Counted from the first letter of the stretch, positions 7,758 to 17,162 are shown. The stretch: 64,000 nt of DNA from Companilactobacillus pabuli (GCF_014058425.1 NZ_CP049366.1:992001-1056000); one strand, 5' to 3'. Notes: generated by a model from the sequence alone, not told the origin. Numbers and translations: made by a program.

Positions 7758-9758
7758 ATGCCAAAATCATCTTATGATGATTCGTCAATTCAAATCCTTG
7801 AAGGATTAGAAGCTGTACGAAAAAGACCTGGTATGTACATTGGTTCCACAGATTCACGTGGATTACATCACTTGGTCTATGAAATTGTCGATAACGCAGT
7901 CGATGAAGCTCTATCAGGATTTGGTAAGGAAATCAATGTCACTATCAACAAAGATAGTAGCATTACTGTCGTTGACCACGGTCGAGGAATGCCAACGGGA
8001 ATGCATTCATCCGGTCGTCCAACGATTGAAGTTATCTTAACGGTTCTACATGCCGGAGGTAAATTCTCCGAAAATAGTTACAAAACGTCTGGTGGTCTAC
8101 ACGGTGTAGGTTCATCAGTTGTAAACGCTTTGTCTGAGTGGATGACAGTTCGAGTTGTTCGTGATCACAAAGTTTATGAAGAACGTTTTGAAAACGGTGG
8201 TCATCCTGTTGGAACCTTGAAAAAGACTGGTTCAACTAAAGAAGGCAGTGGAACAACAATTAGTTTCAAACCTGATAAGACGATTTTCCAAACAACTAAA
8301 TTTAATTTTGATACTTTAGCCGAAAGACTTCGTGAGTCAGCTTTCCTACTCAAAGGTGTTAAATTCACCATCACTGATAAACGTGGCGAAGAAGACAAAG
8401 AAGAAGTTTTCCATTACGAAGATGGGATTCAATCATTTGTTAAATACCTCAACGAAGGAAAGGATGCTCTAGGTGGAATTTTCTACGTAGAAGGTACTAA
8501 TTCAGATATTGAAATCGAATTTTCTGGTCAATACAATGACGGTTATTCTGAAAACATTATCTCGTTTGTTAATAACGTTCGTACTGCTGATGGTGGGACA
8601 CATGAAGCCGGAATGAAGTCTGGTTTAACCAAAGCGTTCAACGACTATGCAAGAAAGGTCGGACTATTAAAAGAAAATAGTAAGAACCTTGAAGGTAGCG
8701 ATGTTCGTGAAGGCTTGTCAGCAATTATTTCTGTTCGTATTCCCGAAGAAATTTTGCAATTCGAAGGGCAGACTAAAGGAAAACTTGGTACTCCTCAAGC
8801 AAGATCAGCCGTTGATCAATTAGTTTATGAACAAATGAGCTTTTACTTGATGGAAAATGGTGAGCAAGCACAAATGCTCGTCAAAAAAGCTCTCAAAGCT
8901 CGTGAAGCTAGGGATGCTGCTAGAAAAGCTCGTGAAAGTACTCGTAGTGGTAAGAAGAACAAGAAGACTGATGGTTTGTTGTCTGGTAAATTGACACCTG
9001 CTCAGTCAAAGAATCCTGATAAGAATGAGTTATTCTTAGTCGAGGGTGATTCTGCCGGTGGCTCTGCTAAACAAGGTCGAGACAGAAAATTCCAAGCTAT
9101 TTTGCCATTGCGTGGTAAGGTTTTGAATACTCAAAAAGCTAAACTAGAAGATATTTACAAAAATGAAGAAATCAACACGATGATTTATACGATTGGTGCT
9201 GGTGTTGGAGCTGACTTTAAACTAGAAGATAGAAATTATGACAAGATCATTATCATGACCGATGCCGATGATGATGGTTCCCACATTCAAATCTTGTTAT
9301 TGACATTCTTCTATCGCTACATGCGCCCATTAGTTGAATCAGGCCACGTATACATTGCTTTGTCACCACTTTATCGTTTGCAAAAGGGTAAAGGTGCTAA
9401 GACAAGAACTAAATACGCTTGGACTCCAGATGAATTAAAGGCTGGAATCAAAGAAATGGGTAAAGGTTACGACTTGCAACGATTCAAAGGTTTAGGTGAA
9501 ATGAATGCCGACCAACTTTGGAAGACAACAATGGATCCAGCCAACCGTATTTTGATCCGGGTCAATATCGATGATGCTGCCTTAGCAGAACGTCGTGTAA
9601 CTACCCTAATGGGTGACAAGGTTAAACCACGTCGTGATTGGATCGAAGAAAATGTTCGCTTCAACGGAACCGAAGAAGGGGACAATATCCTTGAAAAAGT
9701 CGATGCAACTGATCCAATCGATAGTAAAATCGTTGACGATTTATTGAATAAGGAATAG
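7758..9758 (+). CDS. parE: DNA topoisomerase IV subunit B (ParE)
   Basis: A 666-residue ATPase subunit of topoisomerase IV, which unlinks daughter chromosomes. The GHKL ATPase domain is at the N-terminus (VDNAVDEALSG, VDHGRGMP, GGLHGVGSSVVNALS). The TOPRIM domain carries EGDSAGGSAKQGRDR and MTDADDDGSHI, and the C-terminus has the LMGDKVKPRRDWIEEN tail. Length is normal for ParE. The AGGAATGATATAA region precedes the ATG. It is followed 10 bases later by parC, with which it forms an operon under an SOS-type operator. ParE rather than GyrB is inferred from the parC partner. Confidence 0.96.
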   Translation: MPKSSYDDSSIQILEGLEAVRKRPGMYIGSTDSRGLHHLVYEIVDNAVDEALSGFGKEINVTINKDSSITVVDHGRGMPTGMHSSGRPTIEVILTVLHAGGKFSENSYKTSGGLHGVGSSVVNALSEWMTVRVVRDHKVYEERFENGGHPVGTLKKTGSTKEGSGTTISFKPDKTIFQTTKFNFDTLAERLRESAFLLKGVKFTITDKRGEEDKEEVFHYEDGIQSFVKYLNEGKDALGGIFYVEGTNSDIEIEFSGQYNDGYSENIISFVNNVRTADGGTHEAGMKSGLTKAFNDYARKVGLLKENSKNLEGSDVREGLSAIISVRIPEEILQFEGQTKGKLGTPQARSAVDQLVYEQMSFYLMENGEQAQMLVKKALKAREARDAARKARESTRSGKKNKKTDGLLSGKLTPAQSKNPDKNELFLVEGDSAGGSAKQGRDRKFQAILPLRGKVLNTQKAKLEDIYKNEEINTMIYTIGAGVGADFKLEDRNYDKIIIMTDADDDGSHIQILLLTFFYRYMRPLVESGHVYIALSPLYRLQKGKGAKTRTKYAWTPDELKAGIKEMGKGYDLQRFKGLGEMNADQLWKTTMDPANRILIRVNIDDAALAERRVTTLMGDKVKPRRDWIEENVRFNGTEEGDNILEKVDATDPIDSKIVDDLLNKE

Positions 9759-9768
9759 GTGATAAACA

Positions 9769-12210
9769 GTGACTGAAAATTCTCCTAAAATTCAAGATAT
9801 CTCGCTCGAAAAAATCATGGGAGATCGATTTGCGAGATATTCAAAATCAATTATTCAAGAAAGAGCTTTACCTGACATTCGAGACGGTTTGAAACCAGTT
9901 CAACGTAGAATTTTGTACTCAATGTTTTTGGATGGCAACACTTATGATAAGGGCTTTCGTAAGTCAGCTAAGGGTGTTGGTAACGTCATGGGTAATTTTC
10001 ACCCCCACGGTGACTCTTCAATTTATGAAGCCATGGTACGACTTTCCCAAGACTGGAAATTACGTGAACCTTTAATTGAAATGCACGGTAATAATGGTTC
10101 GATGGATGGTGATCCACCGGCTGCCATGCGTTATACTGAAGCTCGCTTGAGCAAGATATCAACAGAAATGTTACGTGATATCAACAAAGGTACTGTCGAT
10201 GAAGAATGGAATTTCGATGACACCGAAAAAGAACCAAAGGTTTTACCAGCTAGATTTCCGAATCTTTTAGTTAATGGTGCAACTGGTATTTCTGCTGGTT
10301 ATGCGACAGAGATTCCACCCCACAATTTAGGTGAAGTTATCGACGCTACCGTCAAAATGATCGACAATCCAGATATTACTTTGGATGAGTTGATGAAGAT
10401 CGTTAAAGGACCAGATTTTCCAACTGGTGGTATTTTACAAGGAAAAGACGGTATCAAAGAAGCTTATCAAACTGGACGTGGCAAGGTTTATCTTCGTTCT
10501 AAGACAACGATTCAAGAGCTTCGTGGTCATAAATCACAAATCGTGATTACAGAGATTCCTTACGAAGTTAATAAGGCTCAATTAGTCAAAAAGATGGATG
10601 AGATCAGAGTTCTCAAAAAGGTTGAAGGTATCGCTGAAGTTCGTGATGAATCTGACCGTCAAGGTCTATCGATCGTTGTCGAACTAAAACGGGATGTCGA
10701 TGCTAACGGAATTTTGAACTACTTGTTCAAGAATACTGATCTACAAGTTTCATATAACTTCAATATGGTTGCTATCGCTGATATGTCACCACAACAAGTC
10801 GGTTTGATTCAAATTTTGAAGGAATACATCAAGCACCAAGAAGATGTCGTTTTACGTCGTAGTCAATTTGACATGGCTAAGGCTAAGAAACGTTTGCACA
10901 TCGTTGAAGGCTTGATCAAAGCTTTGTCAATTCTTGATAAAGTAATTAAAACTATTCGTGGCAGTAAGAATAAATCCGATGCCAAGAATAATTTGATCAA
11001 GTTGTATAAATTTACTGATGAACAAGCAGAAGCTATCGTTTCCTTGCAACTTTATCGTTTGACGAATACTGATGTGACAGAACTTGAAAAAGAAGATCAA
11101 GAGTTGAATGACCAGATTACATCTTTGAATAAGATCATCGACGACCATCAAACTTTAATGAATGTAATCAAAAAGGAATTATTAACAGTTCGTGATACAT
11201 ACGCTGACAAACGTCGGACTAAGATTGAGGCTAAAGTTGAAGAAATTGAAGTCGATACTTCAGTTATGGTCGCTAGTGAAGATGTTCGTCTATTAGTTAG
11301 TCATGACGGTTACGTTAAACGTAGTAGTTTGCGTTCTTATCAGGCTTCCAGTCCAGAAGACAATGGCCTAAAGGATGAAGACTATCCAATCATCGATCAA
11401 AACGTCAATACGCTGGATCACGTCTTTATTTTCACTGACAAAGGTAATTTGATCTATCGTCAAATTTTTGAAATCGAAGATAGTCGTTGGAAAGACACTG
11501 GTTCTCATTTGTCTCAACAAGTCGGTTTGGATACTGATGAGTCGATTCTTAAGGCTTTCGTCTTTAAGGATTTGAAGGAAACGGGTAATTTCTTGATTGC
11601 TACAAATGAAAATTACATCAAACAAGTTGCGTTTAGTGACTTATTACCGGGACGTACTTATAAGTCTCGAGCTTCGAAGTATTGCAAGATCAAATCAGCT
11701 GATGCTAGAGTTATGAACGTTTACTACTTAGCCAGTGATTCATCTGATTTAGTTTATGTCTTTACGAAACATTCTTATGCTTCCGCCTTTCCAGTTTCTG
11801 AAGTGCCAGTAGTTAGCGGTAAAGCTATTGGGGTTAAATTTGTCAGTCTAAAAGCTGATGATCAATTGGCTGGATACTTCTTATCGACTGATGAAAATGA
11901 AAAAATTGCTTTATTGACGCAACGTGGCTCATACAAGCAAATGAAACTATCAGAGATTCCAGTAACTAGCCGTGCTCGTCGAGGTGTCTTAACGCTACGT
12001 GAATTGAAACGTAATCCACATCGAGTGCAATTAGTAACTAATATTTCAAATGATGAGTCAATTTCAATTATCACTGATGCTAATAAAGAAATTGAAATTG
12101 ACCGTGCTGGTCATCAAAGTACCGACCGTTATTCTAATGGTTCATTTATCATGGATCCGGAAACTGATGGAATTCCTGTTAGATTTGTCAAAAAAATTGA
12201 AGAAAAATAG
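9769..12210 (+). CDS. parC: DNA topoisomerase IV subunit A (ParC)
   Basis: An 813-residue DNA breakage-reunion subunit. It starts with GTG, supported by AGGTGATAA just upstream. The winged-helix domain contains the quinolone-resistance region HPHGDSSIYEAM with the usual Ser and Glu present, so no obvious resistance change is seen. The catalytic Tyr is in AAMRYTEARLS. A tower and coiled-coil region follow (~330-490), then a C-terminal beta-pinwheel with degenerate blades. It pairs with ParE in decatenation at the end of replication, which is notable because a dif-like site lies in the same window. Confidence 0.96.
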   Translation: MTENSPKIQDISLEKIMGDRFARYSKSIIQERALPDIRDGLKPVQRRILYSMFLDGNTYDKGFRKSAKGVGNVMGNFHPHGDSSIYEAMVRLSQDWKLREPLIEMHGNNGSMDGDPPAAMRYTEARLSKISTEMLRDINKGTVDEEWNFDDTEKEPKVLPARFPNLLVNGATGISAGYATEIPPHNLGEVIDATVKMIDNPDITLDELMKIVKGPDFPTGGILQGKDGIKEAYQTGRGKVYLRSKTTIQELRGHKSQIVITEIPYEVNKAQLVKKMDEIRVLKKVEGIAEVRDESDRQGLSIVVELKRDVDANGILNYLFKNTDLQVSYNFNMVAIADMSPQQVGLIQILKEYIKHQEDVVLRRSQFDMAKAKKRLHIVEGLIKALSILDKVIKTIRGSKNKSDAKNNLIKLYKFTDEQAEAIVSLQLYRLTNTDVTELEKEDQELNDQITSLNKIIDDHQTLMNVIKKELLTVRDTYADKRRTKIEAKVEEIEVDTSVMVASEDVRLLVSHDGYVKRSSLRSYQASSPEDNGLKDEDYPIIDQNVNTLDHVFIFTDKGNLIYRQIFEIEDSRWKDTGSHLSQQVGLDTDESILKAFVFKDLKETGNFLIATNENYIKQVAFSDLLPGRTYKSRASKYCKIKSADARVMNVYYLASDSSDLVYVFTKHSYASAFPVSEVPVVSGKAIGVKFVSLKADDQLAGYFLSTDENEKIALLTQRGSYKQMKLSEIPVTSRARRGVLTLRELKRNPHRVQLVTNISNDESISIITDANKEIEIDRAGHQSTDRYSNGSFIMDPETDGIPVRFVKKIEEK

Positions 12211-12302
12211 GATATAAAGAGCATAGTTTTACGTTATATAGTATTATTATCTTATTGAATATATAAAATTTTACTATGACAAATAATTAGGAGGATTCTT
12301 TA

Positions 12303-13262
12303 TTGCTGGACGAAAAATCAAGAAGAGTCTTTAGTTCCAAAGCTTTGAATTACTTTGACGAGTTGACTAAAAACATGAGCTATACTAAGACAGCTCAAAT
12401 GTTGGGTATTACGCAGCCAGCTTTGACTCAACAAATCAAAAAAATTGAACGCGTGGTGGGAGCTCCACTGTTTTACAGTGTTGGTAAGAAGATTTATTTA
12501 ACTGACGCCGGAACATCCCTCCTAAAGGCTACACACCAAATGTTTGATTTGATCAACAATGTGACGGATCAAATTCAACAAGCATCATCAGAAAAAAGTG
12601 GTACGATCAGCATTGGTCTACTATCAACGGCAGAATCAGTTGTGATTGAAGACTTTATTGTCGAATACAATCGTATCAATCCAAATGTTGTGATCGATTT
12701 GAATTTATTAACTCGAAAAGAACTTTGGGATAGTATCCAAAATAATCGAATCGATTTGGCAATCATGTATTTACCAGATCGAAATATTAAGAGTTGGAAA
12801 ATTTACAAGTCTAAAAAGATCATTAGTGATAACATAATGTTGATTCACAACAATGAGAAGTTTAGCAAGAAAAAATCAGTTTGCTATAAGGATGCTACCC
12901 AAAAACCTTGGGCAACTTATTTAAAGAGCTATTATTTCTCAGAACTATTGCAAGAGCGCTATCGGGATGCTTTAGTAGACTTGCCAAAAGTTATTGCGAG
13001 ATTTTCATCTCCTTATCAACTTTTGAAGTTTACGCAAGAATCCGACGATGTTTATACGGTTTTACCATTGAGTTTTTGTATTGCACATGAATCAATGTTT
13101 AAACTTTATCAAACACCACTTGAACCGGCTATATCAAGTGATTTATCATTTGTATATCAAGAAGATAAAGAAAAGATTCCACGGATTCAAGAATTCTTGA
13201 GTGAATGGGATAATTTCTTAGACAAAATGAATTATATCGATCGTTTGAAATCTTCAAGATAA
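12303..13262 (+). CDS. LysR-type transcriptional regulator
   Basis: A 319-residue regulator with an N-terminal winged helix-turn-helix (SYTKTAQMLGITQPALTQQIKKIE, ~residues 26-49) and a periplasmic-binding-protein-like effector domain (GTISIGLLSTAES onward). The start is TTG, chosen because AGGAGGA lies 6 bases upstream; no better ATG exists near the helix-turn-helix. It sits alone between parC and ppaC on the same strand, so its target is unknown. The tail (DRLKSSR) is slightly longer than usual. Confidence 0.85.
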   Translation: MLDEKSRRVFSSKALNYFDELTKNMSYTKTAQMLGITQPALTQQIKKIERVVGAPLFYSVGKKIYLTDAGTSLLKATHQMFDLINNVTDQIQQASSEKSGTISIGLLSTAESVVIEDFIVEYNRINPNVVIDLNLLTRKELWDSIQNNRIDLAIMYLPDRNIKSWKIYKSKKIISDNIMLIHNNEKFSKKKSVCYKDATQKPWATYLKSYYFSELLQERYRDALVDLPKVIARFSSPYQLLKFTQESDDVYTVLPLSFCIAHESMFKLYQTPLEPAISSDLSFVYQEDKEKIPRIQEFLSEWDNFLDKMNYIDRLKSSR

Positions 13263-13291
13263 ATTATTTTATAAAAGGGGTATAAAACAAC

Positions 13292-14224
13292 ATGCCAGAA
13301 AAAGAATTAGTATTTGGACACAAGAATCCTGATACAGATGCTGTCTCAGCAGCAATTGCTTATTCATACTTACAAAACAAATTAGGTTACAACACTGAAG
13401 CTGTAGCTTTAGGTGAACCTAACCTAGAAACAAAATTTGTTTATGATCACTTTGATGTGAAGTTCCCACGTGTGATTTCTGCTATTAATGGGGAAGTTAA
13501 GAAAGTTATGCTTGTGGACCACAACGAAAGACAACAAAGTGTCAGCGACATTGATACTGTTGAAGTTACTCACGTAGTTGACCACCACCGTATCGCTAAC
13601 TTTGAAACTGATTTGCCATTGTACTACCGTGCAGAACCACTAGGTTGTGTAAGTACAATTGTTTGGAAGATGTACAACGAATCAGAAGTAGAAATTCCTG
13701 AAAAGATTGCTGCTATCATGGCATCATCAATCATTTCTGATACATTGCTATTGAAGTCACCTACAACAACAGACGAAGACCGCGACGCTCTTAAAGATTT
13801 GAGCAAGATTGCTGGAATCGATTATGAAACTTATGGTCTTGAAATGTTGAAGGCTGGTACAAACTTAGACAGCAAGTCAACTCAAGAATTGATCGATATG
13901 GATGCTAAGAGCTTTGACATGAATGGTACAAGCGTTCGTGTAGCTCAAGTTAATACTGTTGATGTTGACGACACTTTGAAGCGTGAAGCTGAATTTGTTA
14001 AAGACATCAAGGCAGAAAATGCTGATCAAGGATATAACTTGTTTGTTCTATTGATCACTAATATCTTGACTAGTGATACTACTGGTGTTGTTATCGGTGA
14101 CGATGATGCTATCAGCAAGTTTGAAACAGCTTTGAATACTAAAGTTGAAGATAACAAAGCTGCTTTACCTGGCGTTGTTTCACGTAAGAAGCAAGTTGTT
14201 CCTCCATTGAACGAACAATTTTAA
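13292..14224 (+). CDS. ppaC: Manganese-dependent inorganic pyrophosphatase (family II)
   Basis: A 310-residue DHH-superfamily enzyme that hydrolyses pyrophosphate to two phosphates in the cytoplasm, pulling biosynthetic reactions forward. Metal-binding motifs are visible: GHKNPDTDA at the N-terminus, MLVDHNE (~73-79), VDHHR (~95-99), and the C-terminal DHHA2 motif with VVSRKKQVVPP, which binds substrate. Length matches family II enzymes. AAGGGG lies upstream of the ATG, and a strong terminator follows. Codon choice looks highly adapted, which is usual for this gene. Confidence 0.97.
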   Translation: MPEKELVFGHKNPDTDAVSAAIAYSYLQNKLGYNTEAVALGEPNLETKFVYDHFDVKFPRVISAINGEVKKVMLVDHNERQQSVSDIDTVEVTHVVDHHRIANFETDLPLYYRAEPLGCVSTIVWKMYNESEVEIPEKIAAIMASSIISDTLLLKSPTTTDEDRDALKDLSKIAGIDYETYGLEMLKAGTNLDSKSTQELIDMDAKSFDMNGTSVRVAQVNTVDVDDTLKREAEFVKDIKAENADQGYNLFVLLITNILTSDTTGVVIGDDDAISKFETALNTKVEDNKAALPGVVSRKKQVVPPLNEQF

Positions 14225-14236
14225 TTAAATAAATCT

Positions 14237-14287
14237 AGCTCTTTTAGGGTGGTGTTTGTACACTACAACCTAAAAGAGCTTTTTTTG
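14237..14287 (+). terminator. Terminator after ppaC
   Basis: A 12-bp stem (AGCTCTTTTAGG / CCTAAAAGAGCT) with an ~18-base loop is followed by TTTTTT. Confidence 0.92.
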
Positions 14288-14418
14288 TAGGGAAGAATTA
14301 TTACTCTTAATTAATTTGGTTAAATATGTTCGAATGTAAAATATATTTTATGATAACGATTTACGAAAAAGGTTATTTGTTTTTCATGGTAAAAATAATT
14401 CATAAATAATTAAATAAT

Positions 14419-14537
14419 TGTAAACGGTTGCCGAACTATTGCAATGCCAAGATATCAAAAAAATAAAGTATTTCTCATGATATTTTTAATGAAAACGAAC
14501 TTTTTTCTTGAAAACGCATTCTCACTTTTGATATAAT
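14419..14537 (+). promoter_or_regulatory. Promoter of the sugar transporter with overlapping cre-like sites
   Basis: TTGAAA (14508-14513), an 18-base spacer and an extended -10 TGATATAAT (TATAAT at 14532-14537) form a strong promoter. TGAAAACGCATTCT (14509-14522) overlaps the -35 and resembles the CcpA cre consensus TGWAANCGNTNWCA with a few mismatches. TGTAAACGGTTGCC (14419-14432, two mismatches) and TGAAAACG (14490-14497) lie upstream. Together they suggest catabolite control of the downstream uptake gene. Confidence 0.6.
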
Positions 14538-14594
14538 ATCCACATTGCTGAAAAATTGCTTTGTTATTTTGAACTAAAGGGAGTTTGTAAAAAA

Positions 14595-15479
14595 ATGAGT
14601 ATGGTAAATATTTTAATTGGACTAATGCCGATGATTGGTTGGGGATTGTACCCAATCTTAACTGGTAAATTTGGAGGAAAACCAGTTAACCAAATTATTG
14701 GTTCAACATACGGTACATTTTTGTCCGCGATTGTAGTAGCACTTGTTACTCAAACACCACTTCTAAGTGGTAAGGCTTTGTTATTCACCTTCTTATCCGG
14801 TGTTTGTTGGTCAGCTGCTCAATCATTAGTTTTCTACGCCTTTGCTGAGATGGGTGTTTCGAAAACTATGCCAGTATCAACTGGTTTCCAATTGATCGGT
14901 ACATCACTTTGGGGTGTGATCGTTTTAGGTGAATGGCCTAGTATTACGGCTAAATTATTTGGTGGTTTTGCAATTCTTTTGATCATTATCGGAGTCTACT
15001 TGACTACTTACAGTGAAAAGAAGGTTTCTGAGAGTGAATCAGGCGTTGTTAAAGGTATTACATTGGTATTGATTGCTACAATTGGTTATGTTGGTTATTC
15101 AGCCTTTCCACAGGCAGTAACAATCACTGGTTTCGAGGCTTTCTTGCCACAAGCCTTTGGTATGGCAGTTGCCGCAACGGTTTTCGGTTTTCTTACTAAG
15201 AGTAATCGTGAAGCTAAGCCTTATAAGTCAAAGAGTACTTATCTAAATATCATCAGTGGTATCTTCTTCGCCTTCGCCGCTGCAACTTACTTGATTTCAT
15301 CTCGTAAAGACGTTAACGGATTAGCTACTGGATTCACACTTTCACAAATGAACGTTATCATTGCTACATTAGGTAGTATCTACTTCCTTCATGAAAGTAA
15401 GACACGTAAAGAAATGATCATGGTTCTTTCTGGATTAGTACTAGTAGTTATTGCTGGTGTTATCACAGCTTTCTTATAA
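14595..15479 (+). CDS. GRP-family sugar uptake protein (GlcU/RbsU type)
   Basis: A 294-residue integral membrane protein with about ten helices of the glucose/ribose porter family, which imports glucose or ribose without phosphorylation. Family features are the N-terminal LIGLMPMIGWGLYPILTGKFGG and the CWSAAQSLVFYAFAEMG block, with 'VSTGFQLIGTSLWGV' after it. The frame is open upstream to 14556, but the ATG at 14595 follows GGGAG with correct spacing and gives the usual N-terminus. It is a single-gene unit. Glucose versus ribose cannot be decided from sequence. Confidence 0.9.
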   Translation: MSMVNILIGLMPMIGWGLYPILTGKFGGKPVNQIIGSTYGTFLSAIVVALVTQTPLLSGKALLFTFLSGVCWSAAQSLVFYAFAEMGVSKTMPVSTGFQLIGTSLWGVIVLGEWPSITAKLFGGFAILLIIIGVYLTTYSEKKVSESESGVVKGITLVLIATIGYVGYSAFPQAVTITGFEAFLPQAFGMAVAATVFGFLTKSNREAKPYKSKSTYLNIISGIFFAFAAATYLISSRKDVNGLATGFTLSQMNVIIATLGSIYFLHESKTRKEMIMVLSGLVLVVIAGVITAFL

Positions 15480-15489
15480 AATATAAATA

Positions 15490-15527
15490 AAAACACGCTG
15501 GAAAATTAATTCCAACGTGTTTTTTGT
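15490..15527 (+). terminator. Terminator after the sugar uptake gene
   Basis: AACACGCTGGAA pairs with TTCCAACGTGTT (one mismatch), followed by TTTTTT. Confidence 0.9.
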
Positions 15528-15600
15528 TATATATCAGAGAGTTTATAAGTTTATTGGTCTATATCTTTTTCAATTTATACAAAATTGGGAGGATATTTAT

Positions 15601-15648
15601 TTGTATATAGTATTAATGAGAAAACCATATTTTGTAATGTATATCTAA
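15601..15648 (+). CDS. Candidate 15-codon mini-ORF with a strong ribosome binding site
   Basis: GGGAGGA (15587-15593) lies 7 bases before a TTG that opens a 15-residue, mostly hydrophobic peptide (MYIVLMRKPYFVMYI). The stop overlaps the start of a long hairpin with a T run. The unit lies between two converging genes and has no other role. It could be a leader or micro-toxin peptide of a small RNA, or chance. I do not recognise it. Confidence 0.35.
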   Translation: MYIVLMRKPYFVMYI

Positions 15649-15705
15649 GGAGTATATTCGTCAGATATCATTTCCTATCTGACAACTAAAATATAACTCC
15701 TTTTT
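15647..15705 (+). terminator. Long two-part hairpin with T tail
   Basis: AAGGAGTATATT pairs with AATATAACTCCTT on the outside and GTCAGATA pairs with TATCTGAC on the inside; TTTTT follows. It is a second strong + strand terminator, 120 bases beyond the one for the sugar uptake gene, so it probably ends a separate small transcript. Confidence 0.7.
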
Positions 15706-15732
15706 GTTTAGTAGTTAAATAAAACGCTCATC

Positions 15733-16302
15733 TTAATTTTTATATTTTCGTAATGCTGGAGGGTTATACGAACCTATAAAATCTTTTATTTCAGTTAGTG
15801 AATCACTAAAGAGTAGTGTCTTTCGTGTGGAAGGTTCCATGAAGCCTTGTTGTGCCATTGAATCGAAAAATTTTTCTAGTGGATCATAATAGTGATTGAT
15901 ATTGTAAAAGATACAAGGGTTCTTACTGTCGCCCAAAATTGTCCAAGAGAAGGCTTCGGCAATTTCTTCTAGAGTTCCTGGTCCACCTGGTAAAGCAATG
16001 TTAACAACGGAATCATTGAGCATGGCTTGTTTTCTGACGGAGATATCGTCAACAATATCCAATTTGGAAACTTGTTCAAATGCCAATTTACGGTCGAACA
16101 ATTCTTGGGTGATGATTCCATGAACGAAGCCACCATTTTCTAGAACACTGTTAGCAATTACGCCCATTAAGCCAAACTTGCCACCGCCATAAGTTAGACC
16201 ATAATTATTTTTAACGATCCATTGGCCAAGTTTCTTGGCTCCCAATTTGTAAACTTCATCATTTCCTGTAGCAGCGCCACAATATACAGCAATATTTTTC
16301 AT
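15733..16302 (-). CDS. LOG family protein (TIGR00730, cytokinin riboside phosphoribohydrolase-like)
   Basis: A 189-residue Rossmann-fold protein of the lysine-decarboxylase-like LOG family. The diagnostic motifs are GGGKFGLMGVIAN (~40-52) and LPGGPGTLEEI (~105-115), which bind the phosphoribosyl group. Members release free base from nucleoside monophosphates; the bacterial role is uncertain. It lies 12 bases downstream of the integrase-like gene and is probably co-transcribed with it. The ATG is preceded by AAAGTGTGAAAA, a weak site that fits coupling to the upstream gene. Confidence 0.9.
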   Translation of the reverse strand: MKNIAVYCGAATGNDEVYKLGAKKLGQWIVKNNYGLTYGGGKFGLMGVIANSVLENGGFVHGIITQELFDRKLAFEQVSKLDIVDDISVRKQAMLNDSVVNIALPGGPGTLEEIAEAFSWTILGDSKNPCIFYNINHYYDPLEKFFDSMAQQGFMEPSTRKTLLFSDSLTEIKDFIGSYNPPALRKYKN

Positions 16303-16314
16303 TTTTCACACTTT

Positions 16315-17142
16315 CTAAATATCAAAATTTGTTTCACGTTTTAAACGACGATAATACATCAAAGAGGGAGTGTCTAAAGCATCCAGAGCTCTTTTTTGAT
16401 CTTTACTCAATTCTTTGGTACTCAAAGCTAAGAGAATGAAGGTCGTATAAAGTTTTTTTGGTGAGAGATCCAATTTAGTAGTTTCGCTGTCACGTTTTAG
16501 ATCACGATGAATAGCAGGGACAGTCAACAAAGGACTATTGGCTCCACGATTCCGACTTAAAAAGAGATTGTCGTTGTTCCAATAAGTCTTATAAGATTCG
16601 ATGTAATTGCGATAGATATTTAAGAATTTAGTCTCATCTTCGTCAAAATCCAGTTGATTGAATTTTTGATAAAAGCCTGATTGCATAGCCTCTTTATAAT
16701 TGAACCCTTTAGCTACGATCAAGATTAAAAGCCGCGTATAAACACTCAAGTCAGCTTGTAAGTAGTAGGGAAGCTTTAAAAAGACTTCTACAGGAAAATC
16801 ACTCTGCTTGGGTACAGTGACACTATTTATGTTTAATGTTGGAATCTCGGGCGTTTTTTTGGCACTGAAGAGGTATTTAAAGTAGACGTTCAAGTTACTA
16901 ATAACTTTGTTGATCGTACTAGCGCTGAGTTTGAGATCTTCCAACATAAAATTCTTAAAGAGTCTAACATCCATTTCATGAACATCTTTGATATCTTCGG
17001 TGATTTTATAGTCAGGATTGTTCTGAATCGTATAATTGAAAAAATCAGTCAGTGAATTCATATATTCAGTATGAGCTTTGTCTGAAATTTTTCTGGTTTT
17101 TAAATAAGCTTCAAAACCAGTCAAGTAAGGAATTTTAACCAT
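16315..17142 (-). CDS. Tyrosine-recombinase-like protein with a degenerate catalytic domain
   Basis: A 275-residue protein built like a phage-type integrase. It has an N-terminal SAM-like core-binding domain (~1-100, ending LSASTINKVISNLNVYFKYLF) and a C-terminal region in the catalytic-domain position. The R...HxxR...Y set is not intact: the first box reads RLLILIVAKGFNYKEAM and no clear HxxR is seen, although MYYRRLK occurs near the end. It may be a DNA-binding relative without strand-exchange activity. It forms an operon with the LOG gene. Related proteins are usually annotated simply as site-specific integrase. Confidence 0.7.
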   Translation of the reverse strand: MVKIPYLTGFEAYLKTRKISDKAHTEYMNSLTDFFNYTIQNNPDYKITEDIKDVHEMDVRLFKNFMLEDLKLSASTINKVISNLNVYFKYLFSAKKTPEIPTLNINSVTVPKQSDFPVEVFLKLPYYLQADLSVYTRLLILIVAKGFNYKEAMQSGFYQKFNQLDFDEDETKFLNIYRNYIESYKTYWNNDNLFLSRNRGANSPLLTVPAIHRDLKRDSETTKLDLSPKKLYTTFILLALSTKELSKDQKRALDALDTPSLMYYRRLKRETNFDI

Positions 17143-17162
17143 TAGAAAACCTCCTTTTTTAT

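Noticed and set aside
14327-14341. Possible second LexA box (ATATGTTCG)
   Set aside because: Only one half-site is present; the CGAAC half is missing.
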